This document shows, in pieces, positions 11,196 to 22,634 of a stretch of DNA of 64,000 bases (positions are counted from its first letter, which is position 1; every line of letters starts with the position of its first letter). Under the pieces are notes generated by a model. It was not told the origin of the DNA, searched no databases, and was given only the letters and a program-made list of their open reading frames with translations. Location: positions 18,697,623 through 18,761,622 of the forward strand of contig NC_044923.1 in assembly GCF_003576645.1 (NCBI RefSeq), read 5' to 3'. This DNA is from Ipomoea triloba (Eukaryota; Streptophyta; Magnoliopsida; Solanales; Convolvulaceae). The position numbers were made by a program, and so were the translations under genes.

Positions 11196-14100
11196 TCAGT
11201 TGGAAACCATGCTCTCAGTTTCTTGAACAAAACCATCTCCTGTCCAGTCTTTGTCAGACTGCAATCCTTTCTTAATAGCTTTCCTTTCACGTATTGCTTC
11301 TTGTTGTCTTTTGACCAAATCCATATGAGTTGTGAAGTATGGAAGTGAAACTCTGAAGTTGATGACAAGCAAAAGGGTAAGTATAGAGTATACAGAACAT
11401 CAAATCCTATTGGCTATTGCCTTAGTCATAGACTTCATTTTGTACATCTGAGTGGAAGAGATCTAGAGACTGAAATTGAAACATTTTAACAAAGAATTTT
11501 AGACTAATGCAACTACACTACAAGGGGCAAATTATACTGTGAACCATGGATAAATATTCATTATTAGTACACTGAAAGTTCATTTTAGTATACAAAAAAT
11601 GAACCTTCAAATAATGAAGGTTCAATGTACTAAAAATGAACCTTCAGTATACTAAAACAGAACCTTTTGTCAATGATCCATCTTATAAAAGGTGGACCCA
11701 TAGTTTAAAAAGGCAGTTTTGAGGCAAGCCTCAGAGTGAGGCTTAAGGGAAAGGTGTTGAGGCGTACGCCTCTCAAGCGCCTCAACACGTGTTTGAGGCA
11801 TAGCAGGCAAAGTCCATAAACACAATCTAGCATTCTAGCCCAACCCTAATTATAGTAGAATTAGAAGAAAACAAATTGACCCCGACTTGTGATGACAAAC
11901 AACTCGCAACAAGCTACTGTGAAGTGCGAACTTGCAACAAGCTACTCGCAAGGCCTTGATAAGGTTTTTTTTTTTTTTTTGGTCTCAGTGGTTGAGTTGA
12001 CTGCAACATGTGCATTTGGCCTTGTATTATTTGTGTGTATTTGAGAGAGAGAGAGAGAGAGAGAGAGAATACCCTTTAAACTCTTCTATCGATGAAAAAT
12101 TATGCTTTTTCATGAAATCTCTGAGCTCAGAACATAGCTTCTTAACTAGTCCGTATCCATGCATCATGACGCCTGTGCAAACCTAAAATGAGACAACAGT
12201 TAAGAATCATAAAATACTGTGTCCAAAACTTAGAGAGGGGGATAAGATATTCGTTCATGCAACTATTATATGGAAGAATATACAAAACTTTTGCACATAT
12301 CCGCAAAAGAAGAAATAACTAATTCAGCCAGTTTTATACCTTTAGATGTCAATATATTTTAATTTTTTAATCCCAACTTACACTTCTCATGTACCAAAGC
12401 ATGACAATGCCTATGCTATTCTATAACGTAACCATTTGTGATGTAAAGATGGTCTCATTACAAACTACAAACATGTCAACTTATCTGCAATATGAAATCA
12501 ATTTCATAATTGCATGAACTCGAAAAAAGGTCACATCATCCTACCTGCACAGTATCTGCTCCAAGAAGTATAAACTCAGCAGCATCGCCACCTGTTTCAA
12601 CTCCTCCAATACCAGAGAGGGAATAGCCTTGATCCCCAAATTCAGATTTCATCATCTGTGCAATGTTCATCACTTTTGCAAGAGCAATTGGATGCACTGC
12701 CTTTGAAGAATAGCCTCCAGGAGTTGAATATCTATATAAAATAATAGAGAAAGAAATTCGTAAACCTAGTAGATAAATAATCCAATTTGAATACATGCAT
12801 CCCCCTGGAAATACTAACCCTTCAACACAAGGCTCAGGACGTAAAGTATTCAGATTAATTCCCATGACACTCATGATTGTATTTATGGCAGCCACCCCCT
12901 CACATCCTGATTTAAGAGACACCCTAGCTGGCTGTGACACCCCAAGGAATGAGAAATACTATTAAAAACTTGAAAGATATTATATCAGTGAAAATTTTCT
13001 TTCCCATTTGGGATATGGAAGTTATTAACAGGAAATATTAAAAGAACAAAGGAAAGTTAAAACATATTACCTCCTTTGGATTAACAAAAGAGGTTTTCAA
13101 CATTAATCATATGAAGAACTCCATATCAAGCATACCTTTGTAATGTCAGTAACGTTTGGTGTCATCTTTGCCCAAACAGGGACAGTAGCAATGGCATTAA
13201 TCCATCCACATACCTCCTCCAACAGTTCACAATCTTGTCCAACAGCAGCACCCATCTTACGTTCTGGCATACCATGAGGACATGAAAAATTGATTTCAAT
13301 GGCATCCTACAAAACAGTTTCAAGGTAAAGATTATCAAAGCAGCACCATGCAAACCTATTGAGTTTGAATGAGGGTATTTGAAAATGTGGAGTAGCAGTT
13401 AAGGAATGAGGAGCCAGTTCACTTACTATTCCAGTCTCCTCCACCCGGTAAATAAGTTCCTCCCAGGCAGCTTTGTTATACTCTTCCATGATTGAAGCAA
13501 TAAGTATCCTATCTGGATATTCTTCTTTCAATTGTTTAAACTCTTTCAACATTGTTTCCAATGGTCGATCACTTATAAGTTCAATATTTTCCCACCCAAT
13601 AATTTGTCCTCTTGCAGAGCCATTTGATCCTGCTCGAAGTTTGGCATATCGGGGAGTGACATTCACAACTTTTGAAGCATCCAAGGAAACCTGTACAGTG
13701 TATTACAGCATATATGACAATATCAGAGTCAATTCTATTGTTCAAAAGCACATTAAAAGAGACAAGAGTATCAACAATAGCTCAACAAGCTTCAGCTTAA
13801 ATCTAGATTTCAATATGAAGTTATGGAGTATTCAGCGCAAACAAATTATTCAGAATGAAACTGTTTGAGCATTAAAGAGCTATGGAGAAATTTGTATTTC
13901 AATTATAAATATCAACTAGTACCAGCTATAATCTTTTTAGTCCCTGCTCTTTTTCTTTTTTCTTTTTTTTCTTTTTTTTTTTCTGTAATTTATGAGTCTG
14001 TCACCCTCTATAACTTACAATCAAATCTATAAGATGGGCCACAGCTTATGGTCGAGATCTGAGTTGGTACTGTAACTTACTATCTAATGATCTAATCTAT

Positions 14101-14731
14101 AAAATGGGCCACCACCCTTGTGGTCAACTAGTATCTGAGTTGGTTTGTGAGGAGTATCTGATCCACTATTTCAGCTCGGATATTTTCTTGCTGCTTGATG
14201 CTTACTCCATTTAATAGCGAATAGAAGGACTATTGGCAAGAAGAACTATCTACGAGACGGAATATTCAGTGATGCAATACCAATACACCGAGTAGTATAA
14301 TTTTTTATAGAGAGAAAAAAAAAAGGATTATAATACATAGTACTCCCCATAAAGTTAGAAATCTAAGCTTGCGGAGTTTCGAAAAAAGTAAAATAAAAAA
14401 GATTAGAAAAGAGAACAACAGAGTAAAAAGATCGGCAAGGTACCGTTTTGGCGATGACAGCGCCCCAGCCTTCATCGAAGGCCCTCTTCATAACGGTGTA
14501 GTTGGTGCCGGGAGGACCCGATCCGATGACAAAGGGGTTGGGCATTTTCAGCCCGTTTACAGTGACACTGAGATCGGGCTCTGGTGCCTGGCTTTCCGAA
14601 GCCAACACTCTGAATCGGACACTGTTTTTGCCAAAATGGCAAAGCCGTGGTCGAGCCTTCGTCGGAAAATCAACAGTACAGTTATTGTTGATTCGCATTT
14701 GGAATTGCTGAGTCAAACCCAGAGACACCAT
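11196..14731 (-). CDS. PYD1: Dihydropyrimidine dehydrogenase (NADP+), plastidic
   Basis: Catalyses the first step of uracil/thymine breakdown, NADPH-dependent reduction to dihydropyrimidine, in plastids. Seven exons (minus): 14731-14444, 13690-13427, 13306-13136, 12931-12819, 12731-12545, 12182-12073, 11352-11196. All introns are GT-AG and all phases agree, giving 429 residues, which matches the plant enzyme (about 426). The first ~45 residues look like a chloroplast transit peptide. The flavin-binding TIM barrel starts near residue 53 (NGLKMPNPFVIGSGPPG). Cys193 in INFSCPHGMPERKMG matches the active-site loop cysteine of mammalian DPD. Residues near 330 (GIGGVETGGDAAEF) form the FMN-phosphate loop. 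Like other plant forms it lacks the N-terminal Fe-S and FAD/NADPH domains of animal DPD. Intron 6 contains a small repeat with several 'atgaaccttca' copies (11560-11700). Confidence 0.96.
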
Positions 14732-15310
14732 CTTTGCTAACTAAAATCGGTCTGTTCAAACTCGGTGAGTTGGGCGAATGGAGATAAGAGATGAATATTC
14801 TGAAATCTGAGTGCACGCCCAAGGGATTTGATTATTCTTTTTTGTCTTGGATTGAAGATGGAGACAAAACCAAAAGACAAGGCAGGAGGAAACGTCTACG
14901 TTACAAATAGTTGGATGTATCGAATCGACTACGCTGTCGTCTGCCGGAAACGTCCACCGGTCTTCACCGCCGCTGACCGGAGGGAAACGCCTACGCCGTC
15001 GGCGTCCGTGTTCGCCGCTGACCTGGGAATGGGAAATTGGGAACGCCTACAGCCGTGTGCTGACACCGTATGTGACCACCTAATAAGACCAAATCTTCGC
15101 TGTAAAACAGCTTCAGCCTACACCATCAACGAGAAGTGGAGAGGAGTGGACAGGATCCGTATAAGTCACGTATATGCACAGTGCACTTATGCAGTATTTT
15201 TCTTTTAATATATCACAAATTAGAGAAATTTTCACTGGTATTGTTAAGCGTAGTCCATGAATTTCAAAAATTTCAATTTAATATCGTAACATTTAAATTT
15301 TTCTCAATTT
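14732..15310. other. Upstream region of PYD1
   Basis: Presumed promoter and 5' UTR of PYD1 (minus). A plus-strand open frame (14828-15208) has no domain that I recognise. It lies where a promoter is expected, so I do not call it a gene. Confidence 0.5.
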
Positions 15311-15490
15311 TTGTTAGGGATGGCAACGACGGAGAGGGGGCGGGGAGTATACTCCCCGTCCCCGTCCCCGTCCCCGATACCCCGACCCCATCTCCGTCCT
15401 CGTCCCCATCTCCGACGGGGAATGAAAAATAGTCGTCATCCCCATCCCTGCGGGGAATTTGACGGGGACGGGAATTCCTCATCCCCAATT
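15311..15490. repeat. C/G-rich degenerate repeat (ccccgt)n
   Basis: Tandem 'ccccgtccccgt' phrases, with an inverted 'ggggaatttgacgggga' at the right edge. It resembles the ends of a widespread plant fold-back element. The proline-rich peptides predicted across it are low-complexity artefacts. Confidence 0.7.
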
Positions 15491-15940
15491 AATTTTTAGT
15501 TAAAATTTTAAATTAGTATAATTTTAATTTTAAAAACTAAGACTTTAATTCTAAAAAATTAATATATACATATATTATGTTTATATATATAATCTTAATG
15601 TCACTGTACAGGCAGTACATTACTGGCAGTGCATTACGTGTATATATATATAAATGTATTCATGTGAGGACTAATTTATTACAGAGGATTATAAGGATAA
15701 TTTTTGTTCATTGGATCTTAATAATGAATGGTTTAGATTGATGGTAATTAATAGATTAGCCATTGGTTTTTTTACCGCGCGGGTATAGATTATTAGGGGC
15801 TGGGGGTATATGTGTAACTTTAGGTATGTTTGTATTTTTGGTGTGTTTTGAAGCCCGACTTTTACTCTTCCCCTCCGTAATCGCCGGCTTCACATCCCCA
15901 CTGTCTCTCTATCCTTTTTCAGTTTGTAAATCCGATAGGT
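15491..15940. other. AT-rich spacer
   Basis: Contains TA-rich microsatellite-like runs (15565-15590, 15640-15655) and a duplicated phrase 'cagtacattac'/'cagtgcattac' at 15613-15640. No gene is visible. Confidence 0.4.
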
Positions 15941-16230
15941 TTCATCTGTTTTCTTCCCTTGGAGCTTGTACTTACCATTCATGGCAGACCTCGGCATCCC
16001 CTGCAAAGTAAACATACTGGAGGCATGTCAGACGCTCCGAAACCAGATCAGTCACTTTTTTTTTCCTTTGTTCTTCCTCTTTTTTTCATCTGTTTTCTTC
16101 ACTTGGAGCTCGTCCTTACCGTTCATGGCAGACCGCGACATCCCCTTGTGAAGTAAACGTACCGGGGGCACGTCAGAGGCTCCGAGACCAGGCCAGTCGC
16201 GTTTTTTCCTTTGTTCTTTCTGTTTTTTTT
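15941..16230 (+). repeat. 144-bp imperfect tandem duplication
   Basis: Copy 1 (15941-16084) and copy 2 (from 16085) share ttcatctgttttcttc, ttggagct, accttcatggcagacc-like text, and a cagtc(a/g)c(t/g) plus T-rich end. They differ by scattered substitutions. Confidence 0.8.
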
Positions 16231-18013
16231 TTTTCGTGTTTTTGTTTAATGTTTAGATTTTTTTCCTTATGTTAACTGTGTTGTTTGCTATTGTGAAACT
16301 TTGGTTGTGGTTGCATGTTGGTTCTTGATATCTGCTTTGCCGAATTGTTCAATTTTAGTCTATAATTTTGTTAGAGTTTACCGTTTTCGCAGTCAATGTG
16401 TTCGTTGCTAAACTGTTACTGCAGCAATAATGTACTTCTTCCTCTTCTTTGCAACATCTCTTTTTAGGTCTTCAACATTGAATTAAAGCTTGAAAACTTA
16501 AACATTGGAAACATTGAAATAATTCAAAAAACAATCTTAAAAAAGAAAAGCAGTGATTGAAGCTAAAAATGAGAGGTGTCTGTTTACATTTGGCTGATAT
16601 CACCTTTATGTGCTTCGTTGTTATTCATTGTGTGCCCTGGTGCGTTGAGTGTGTGCCGTTGTATTCATTGTGTGCCCTAGTATATTTTTGTGTTTGCCCT
16701 AGTTAATATGAGTCAATTTTTCTTTCCTTGTTGATTTGGGAGTTAGGTGTTCTGTTTTCGTAGCTTATTCCGCTAAGAATTAATAACAAATCTAGGGTAT
16801 GATAATAAATAGATTCATATATAAATTTTAACCATTTATGAAAAATAAAAGAATTATTTTCTGTTCTCTTTTTTAGACAATTTTTTTTTAATCAATGTAA
16901 AGTTTTGTTTCATTTATTTCAGAAGGTGTTGCAAATTGGGATTACGGTTTAACGAAGGGTGACAGTTCGCAGCTTAATCGGTTAAGGTTGCGTTATATTA
17001 AGGAGATGTGCACCGTTGACATTAATGGACACTGTACCAGTAATGTGGCTCGTGCGTTGCGGTTTCTTTCCGGCAACTAGTTTAATCATTGTTGTTATTT
17101 AGTTCTTTAGTTATGGTGTCGTTGTTGGATTTTTCAATTATTAATGTCTGGCCACACTGTTCTTCCTTATCTAACTATAACTACTTTATTCTTAGCGTAA
17201 CAGTTTTATTCATAGACCATTAATATGTTTTAGGAATTTTTGGATCATATTCCCGTACGGTTTGATACAGTTGTGTGCTCATACGGTATGTTTGTGTGCC
17301 CATATGGTTTGTTTGTGTGCCCAACTCTATATTGTGCGTGCCTTTTACATAGGTCATGTTCTCTAATTTTTTAATTGTGGCAGTCCAAAACTAAAAATTC
17401 TCGTAAATGCATAAATATACCAATATTAATTCAACTTATTACCATTACAATTGTGTCCTACGAAAGGTTGGATCATATCCCTATACGAGTTGTTGCAGTT
17501 ATGTGCCCATACGTGTTGGTTGTGTGCCCAATATCGTGCTATGAGCATTTTATCGTACGCCATGTACTTTAATTTTACTTAAAATTAATCTGACTTTTTA
17601 CCATTGATTCAGTTATTACCACTGTTAATATGTGTTAGCATATCCTAAGGCACACTCTCCTATACTTTAATCATTGGGCACACGTTTTAATTAAATCTGG
17701 CACACATTATATCAGTAAATTGCACACAACATTCTTAATTTGCATTACATGTTCCAAACATTCATAGTTTCGGGAATTAATGTATATTTATTTATGACTA
17801 ACGTATTATTTTTCCTTGTACATACGAAATATTGTTAATTTTTTAATCCTTCTTATAAAAAATGATATTATCCGATTATCCCTTAAGTTTTCCGTTAAAT
17901 ATTCTTTTCTCCGTTAATATTCCGTTAACTTTTAACTTACCCATTAATTACTATAAGAAAGGTCTTAGGTTCGAACCTCATCTCAATCAAATTTGACATA
18001 ATTAAGTTTCTCA
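16231..18013 (+). other. Decayed element rich in 'gtgtgccc' phrases
   Basis: The phrase 'tgtgtgccc' or close variants recurs around 16630-16700 and 17270-17530. Two related ~55-bp modules (about 17241-17330 and 17467-17550) both read 'ggatcatat...ccc.tac', then 'ttg.tacag/tgcagtt.tgtgc'. The region also contains the exon-like segment at 16923-17080. The overall boundaries were not found. Confidence 0.45.
16923..17080 (+). pseudogene. Exon-like fragment, possible Ulp1-like protease C-terminus
   Basis: After an AG acceptor (16921-16922) a 52-codon frame runs to TAG at 17078-17080. It includes WDYGLTKGDSSQLNRLRLRY and VARALRFLSGN. The 'W(D/N)YG...RLRL(R/K)Y' pattern reminds me of the tail of Ulp1-like peptidases carried by some plant MULEs, but I could not confirm this. 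The surroundings are non-coding and repetitive, so this is probably a remnant inside a transposon. Confidence 0.35.
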
Positions 18014-19937
18014 CTCTATTTTACTCTTATTAAATTTAATAAATTAGTAGCTACAACAAAAAATGATATATATGTATTTATTTAATTTAGAATTATGTGT
18101 CTACAATACCTTTATTTGAAAAAATTATTCGTTATCAAAAAATTAAATTAAATAAGAGAAATAATTTCATTAGTTATATTGTCTTTATTTTCTCTCATGC
18201 AAAGATTCTTTACATTCAAATTTATCAATTGATATTCATTACATTGTTCATTATCTTATTTTTACAATATCTTGTAATTAAATATCAAAGTTATAGTACA
18301 AAATAATGTTATATATTTATTTACCAATTATTTTATTAATACTATGAAAAAAAAATTTTAAAAATAATTTGAAGCTAATTATATTAACTACTTGGGGATT
18401 GGTTGACAAAGAGAGTACTCAAATAACCCAACAAATTGAAGCGGAACCCCTCTATTTTACTCTTATTGAATTAAATAAATTAGTAGAATAGTAGTTACAC
18501 CAAAAACTGATACATGTGGATTTCTTTAATTTAGAATTATGTGTCTACAATGCTTTTATTTACAAAAATATTCATTATCAATAAATTAAATAAGAAAAAT
18601 AATTTCATCAGTTATACTAGTATTTTCGCCCGTGCGTTGCACGGGATTGGATTTGTTATAATATTTTAATAATATTTGAAATAAAGGACCTTGTGTATCC
18701 TATATTGCCAAACTAAAATTTATATATTCTGTAGCAACTAAATATTTAAAGTATTAATAAGGATGCATGTATATTTAATATTATTTTGGTCTGATAAAAT
18801 GTTTCTTGACAAAAGATTTAAAATTGGCATTCATGAATGTATACTATTAGAAATTTAGTATAACAAAAAGAAATAAAAACACATCTAGTATAGAATAAAA
18901 TTTAAGAGGAATTGTAGTATACGAATTGTATTGGAACTGTAGTATAGGAATTGTAGAATAGTAGACTTCATTTTGTGGTATTCTATTATTTTAATTGTTT
19001 TAATGTACAATATTTTGGGCGGGAATGAAGATTTCATTTTGGAGGATTTTGTTTTTATTAATAGTATAGATATAGATTGCATTGCAGAGAAATATACGTA
19101 CTGTATTATTACGATTAGTAATTTTAATCAAGAATTATATTACGAATAAGAACATATGAAGGAATATATTTTATTAGGAATTGTATTACCATATTTTAAT
19201 GTACAATTGTATTATAAATAGGAACTATATTACCATATTTTACAATATTACGTTACAATATTACGCAAACCTTAACAGTATAGGAGTGTTTTGGGCGAGA
19301 AGTTAAGGTTGAGGATATTGTTTTTATTCATTTTGTAGTATTCTATTATTTTAATTGTTTTAATGTACAATATTTTGGGCGGGAATGAAGATTTTGTTTT
19401 GGAGGATTTTGTTTATATATATATATAAAGAAAAATTTCTAATTGATAATGTATTTATAATATGAATAGACGGAGGAATTGTAGTATAGGAATTGTAGAG
19501 GAATTATAGTATACGAATTGTATTGGAATTGTAGTATAGGAATTGTAGAATAGTAGACTTCATTTTGTAGTATTCTATTATTTTAATTGCTTTAATGTAC
19601 AATATTTTGGGCGGGAATGAAGATTTCGTTTTGGAGGATTTTATTTTTATATATATAAAGATTGTCTTTATTTTCTCTAATGCAAAGATTCTGTACATTC
19701 AAATTCATCAATTGATATTTATTACATTGTTCATTATGTTCTTTTTCACTATCTTGTAATTAAATATCAAAGTTATAATACAAAATAATGTTATATATTT
19801 ATTTATCAAGTATTTTATTAATACCATGAAAAAAATAAAAATAAAAATAGTTTGAAACCAATCATATTAACTACTTGGGCAATTTGTTGACAATGAAAGT
19901 ACTCAAATAACCCATTACCCAGCAAATTGAAGTGAGA
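18014..19937 (+). repeat. 436-bp tandem duplication, second copy split by Helitron
   Basis: Copy 1 is 18014-18449. Copy 2 is 18450-18616 plus 19662-19937. Both start ctctattttactcttatt and run through 'gttata|ttgtcttta' to 'caacaaattgaagcg' or 'cagcaaattgaagtg'. The second copy is interrupted exactly between A and T by the Helitron at 18617-19661. Copy 1 therefore preserves the empty site. Confidence 0.88.
18617..19661 (-). mobile_element. Non-autonomous Helitron with repeated 5' ends
   Basis: On the minus strand the element starts TC (19661-19660) and ends with the hairpin cccgtgcaacgcacggg followed by CTAG (18620-18617). It sits between host A (18616) and T (19662). The uninterrupted target gttatattgtcttt is present at about 18172-18185. 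The 5'-terminal ~100 bp (with 'gggcgggaatgaagat') occurs three times: 18960-19070, 19320-19430 and 19555-19661. No Rep/helicase coding sequence is present. The short reverse-frame ORFs here are artefacts of the repeat. Confidence 0.88.
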
Positions 19938-21111
19938 AACTACCTTTTAATATTTTTGGAATACATCATATTTTAAATTTTAAATTTTTATTAATTTATT
20001 TAATCTTTTTTCTTAAACTAGGGATTTCTTTATCCACAATAACTCATTCAACAATAATGGTTGAACCAAATGAACCCAAGCAGAACACCTAAAGGAAAGC
20101 CCATAGCTCCTATATCATAATCTCATTGCATGACGTTGTCACCTATACTACTAACAATAACCGAATTGCAAATAACACACTACCAACAAAAAGGAAGAGA
20201 ACAAATAGTAAAGATGAACACAATGACAATGTTACTCAAAAGAGAATTAAGAACACTTAGAAATATTCAAACAAAAAGTAGTATTTATTTAGACTATCAT
20301 TTTTAGACCAAATATTTAGACTATCCATTTTACAAGGTTGCAAACATTTATTTTAGTAACAATTATAATGAATTTTCTATATTATCTTGGATTCATATAC
20401 CTTGAGTTACATATTTAAATAAAAAAATTCGACATTCAATTACCTATGTATAAACTTCTCCTATATAATCTTGCATTAATATACTTTCAATTATTTATTT
20501 AAATATAAACATTGGGCATTAACCCATTCGCGCAATGTGCGTGTAAAACTAGTATTATTAATAAAGGCGAATTGCAAATTCTTAATTCTTAATCGGATAA
20601 TAACAAGAGTGATTATTATAAATAAAGGCAAATTGCAATGATTTAATAAAGGCAAATTGCATACAATAAAATAGAAATTACATGCTAATGTACATTATAA
20701 AAAAGACAATAATTTTTAATCGGTGAAAAACGGTAAATTGATTTAAAATAATAACAAGATTGATTATTATTAATAAAGGCAAATTGTAAATTATTAATTC
20801 TTAATTCTTAATAATAATAATAATAATAATATAATTGGATATTAACAAGAGTGATTATTATTATTAATATAATACGGTAAATTGATTTAAAATAATAACA
20901 TGATTGATTATTATTACATTATAAATAACGCAAAAATTCTTAAATGGTGACAAACGGTAAATTGATTTAAAATAATAACAAGATTGATTATTATTACATT
21001 ATAAAAAAGGCAATAATTCTTAATCGGTGAAAAATGGTAATTTGATTTAAAATAATAACAAGATTGATTATTATTAATAAAGGCAAATTGCAAATTATTA
21101 GTGCTTAATTC

Positions 21112-21160
<49 letters not shown>
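19938..21160. repeat. AT-rich degenerate repeats and (ATT)n tracts
   Basis: From 20553 the phrases 'ggtaaattgatttaaaataa' and 'gattgattattattaataa' recur about four to five times at irregular spacing. (AAT)n microsatellites lie at about 20808-20832 and 21112-21160. No coding potential is evident. Confidence 0.7.
20521..20552 (+). mobile_element. Helitron 3' terminus (partial element)
   Basis: A degenerate hairpin cgcgcaatgtgcgtg followed by gtaaaactCTAG-type text (CTAG 20549-20552) and host T. It matches the 3' ends at 22628 and 25442. The 5' end was not located; the element probably covers part of 19938-20552. Confidence 0.65.
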
Positions 21161-21161
<1 letters not shown>

Positions 21162-21955
21162 CTATACTATTAATAAAAACAATATCCTCAACTTTAACTT
21201 CCCGCCAAAAAAACTCTTATACTACTAAGGTTTTTTGTAATATTGTAAAATATGGCAATACAATTTTTATTCGTAATACAATTGTACATTAAAATATTTT
21301 AATACAATTTCTAATAAAATATATTCTTCCCTACATTCCTATTCGTAATACAATTCTAGATTAAAATTACTAATCGTAATAATACAGTACATATATTTCC
21401 CTACAATGCAATCTATATCTATCTATAATCTATAATATCTATAATATTAATTAATAAAAACAATTCCCTCAACTTTAACTTCCCGTCCAAAACATTCTTA
21501 TACTATTAAGGATTGCGTAATATTGTAAAATATGGTAATACAATTCTTATTCGTAATACAATTGTACATTAAAATATGGTAATACAATTCCTAATAAAAT
21601 ATATTAATCGCTACGTTTCTATTCATAATACAATTCTAGATTAAAATTACTAATCGTAATAATACAGTACATATATTTTCCTGCAATGCAATCTATACTA
21701 TTAATAAAAACAATATTCTCAACTTTAACTTCCTGCCTAAAACATTTCTATACTATTAAGGATTGCGTACTATTGTAAAATATGGTAATACAATTCCTAT
21801 TCGAAATACTATTGTACATTAAACTATGGTAATACAATTCATAATAAAATATATTATTCGCTACGTTTCAATTCGTAATACAACTCTAGATTAAAATTAC
21901 TAATTGTAATAATACAGTCCATATATTTTCCTGCAATGCAATCTATACTGTGTGT
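21161..21955 (+). repeat. ~250-280-bp tandem array of Helitron 5' ends
   Basis: Three units, each with 'aacaat..cctcaactttaactt', 'taatacaatt' and 'gcaatgcaatctata' (last phrase near 21405, 21685 and 21935, so spacing is about 280 and 250 bp). The same unit family occurs in the opposite orientation at 23190-24200. Confidence 0.85.
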
Positions 21956-21990
21956 GTTGGAAGATGTGGAGGTATATGTTCTTTACATAT

Positions 21991-22027
<37 letters not shown>

Positions 22028-22278
22028 TTCCGTTTCTTATGTTTTTGTCGCTTCAATCTGATCATAATTCATGAAGTTCCCACCCCAGTTGTTTCATTTT
22101 TTATATATTTATCTATTTGTTTGTTTTGATATGAACTAATTGAATCATAATATATATTTTTGTTGTTTCTTTTTAGGCTTTGATCTGGATTCTTAATTCT
22201 TCTATCTTTCTTTATTATTTTTAGTTTTTGAATTTATATTTGTTATATAAAATCATTGCTCATGCCCTCATGAAGTTC

Positions 22279-22545
22279 CCACCCAGTTGTTTCATTTTTA
22301 TATATTTATCTATTTGTTTGTTTTGATATGAACTAATTGAATCATAATATATATTTTTGTTGTTTCATTTTTATATATTTATCTATTTGTTTGTTTTGAT
22401 ATGAACTAATTGAATCATAATATATATTTTTGTTGTTTCATTTTTATATATTTATCTATTTGTTTGTTTTGATATGAACTAATTGAATCATAATATATAT
22501 TTTTGTTGTTTCATTTTTATATATTTATCTATTTGTTTGTTTGAT
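22279..22545 (+). repeat. 73-bp minisatellite, ~3.6 copies
   Basis: The phrase ttgtttcatttttatata starts at 22287, 22360, 22433 and 22506, a strict 73-bp period. Each unit includes tatctatttgtttgttttga and aactaattgaatcataata. A single diverged copy lies upstream at about 22080-22180. Confidence 0.95.
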
Positions 22546-22634
22546 TATTTATAATTTAACACTTAATTTTATTATTTAAATATTTAATATAAAAATATTA
22601 TCCGTGCATCGCACGGGTAAAACACTAGTATATA

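Larger units (their letters stand above)
21161..22628 (+). mobile_element. Non-autonomous Helitron
   Basis: Starts TCTATACTATTAATAAAAAC directly after host A (21160). It ends with hairpin ccgtgcatcgcacgg plus gtaaaaca and CTAG (22625-22628), followed by host T (22629). The 5' terminus is tandemly repeated (starts near 21161, 21435 and 21691). The 3' half contains a 73-bp tandem array. No Rep/helicase gene is present. Confidence 0.85.

Noticed and set aside
14828..15208. Gene divergent from PYD1
   Set aside because: The frame overlaps the expected PYD1 promoter and has no recognisable domain.
15136..15499. Proline-rich or glycine/aspartate-rich protein genes
   Set aside because: They translate the (ccccgt)n low-complexity repeat in different frames.
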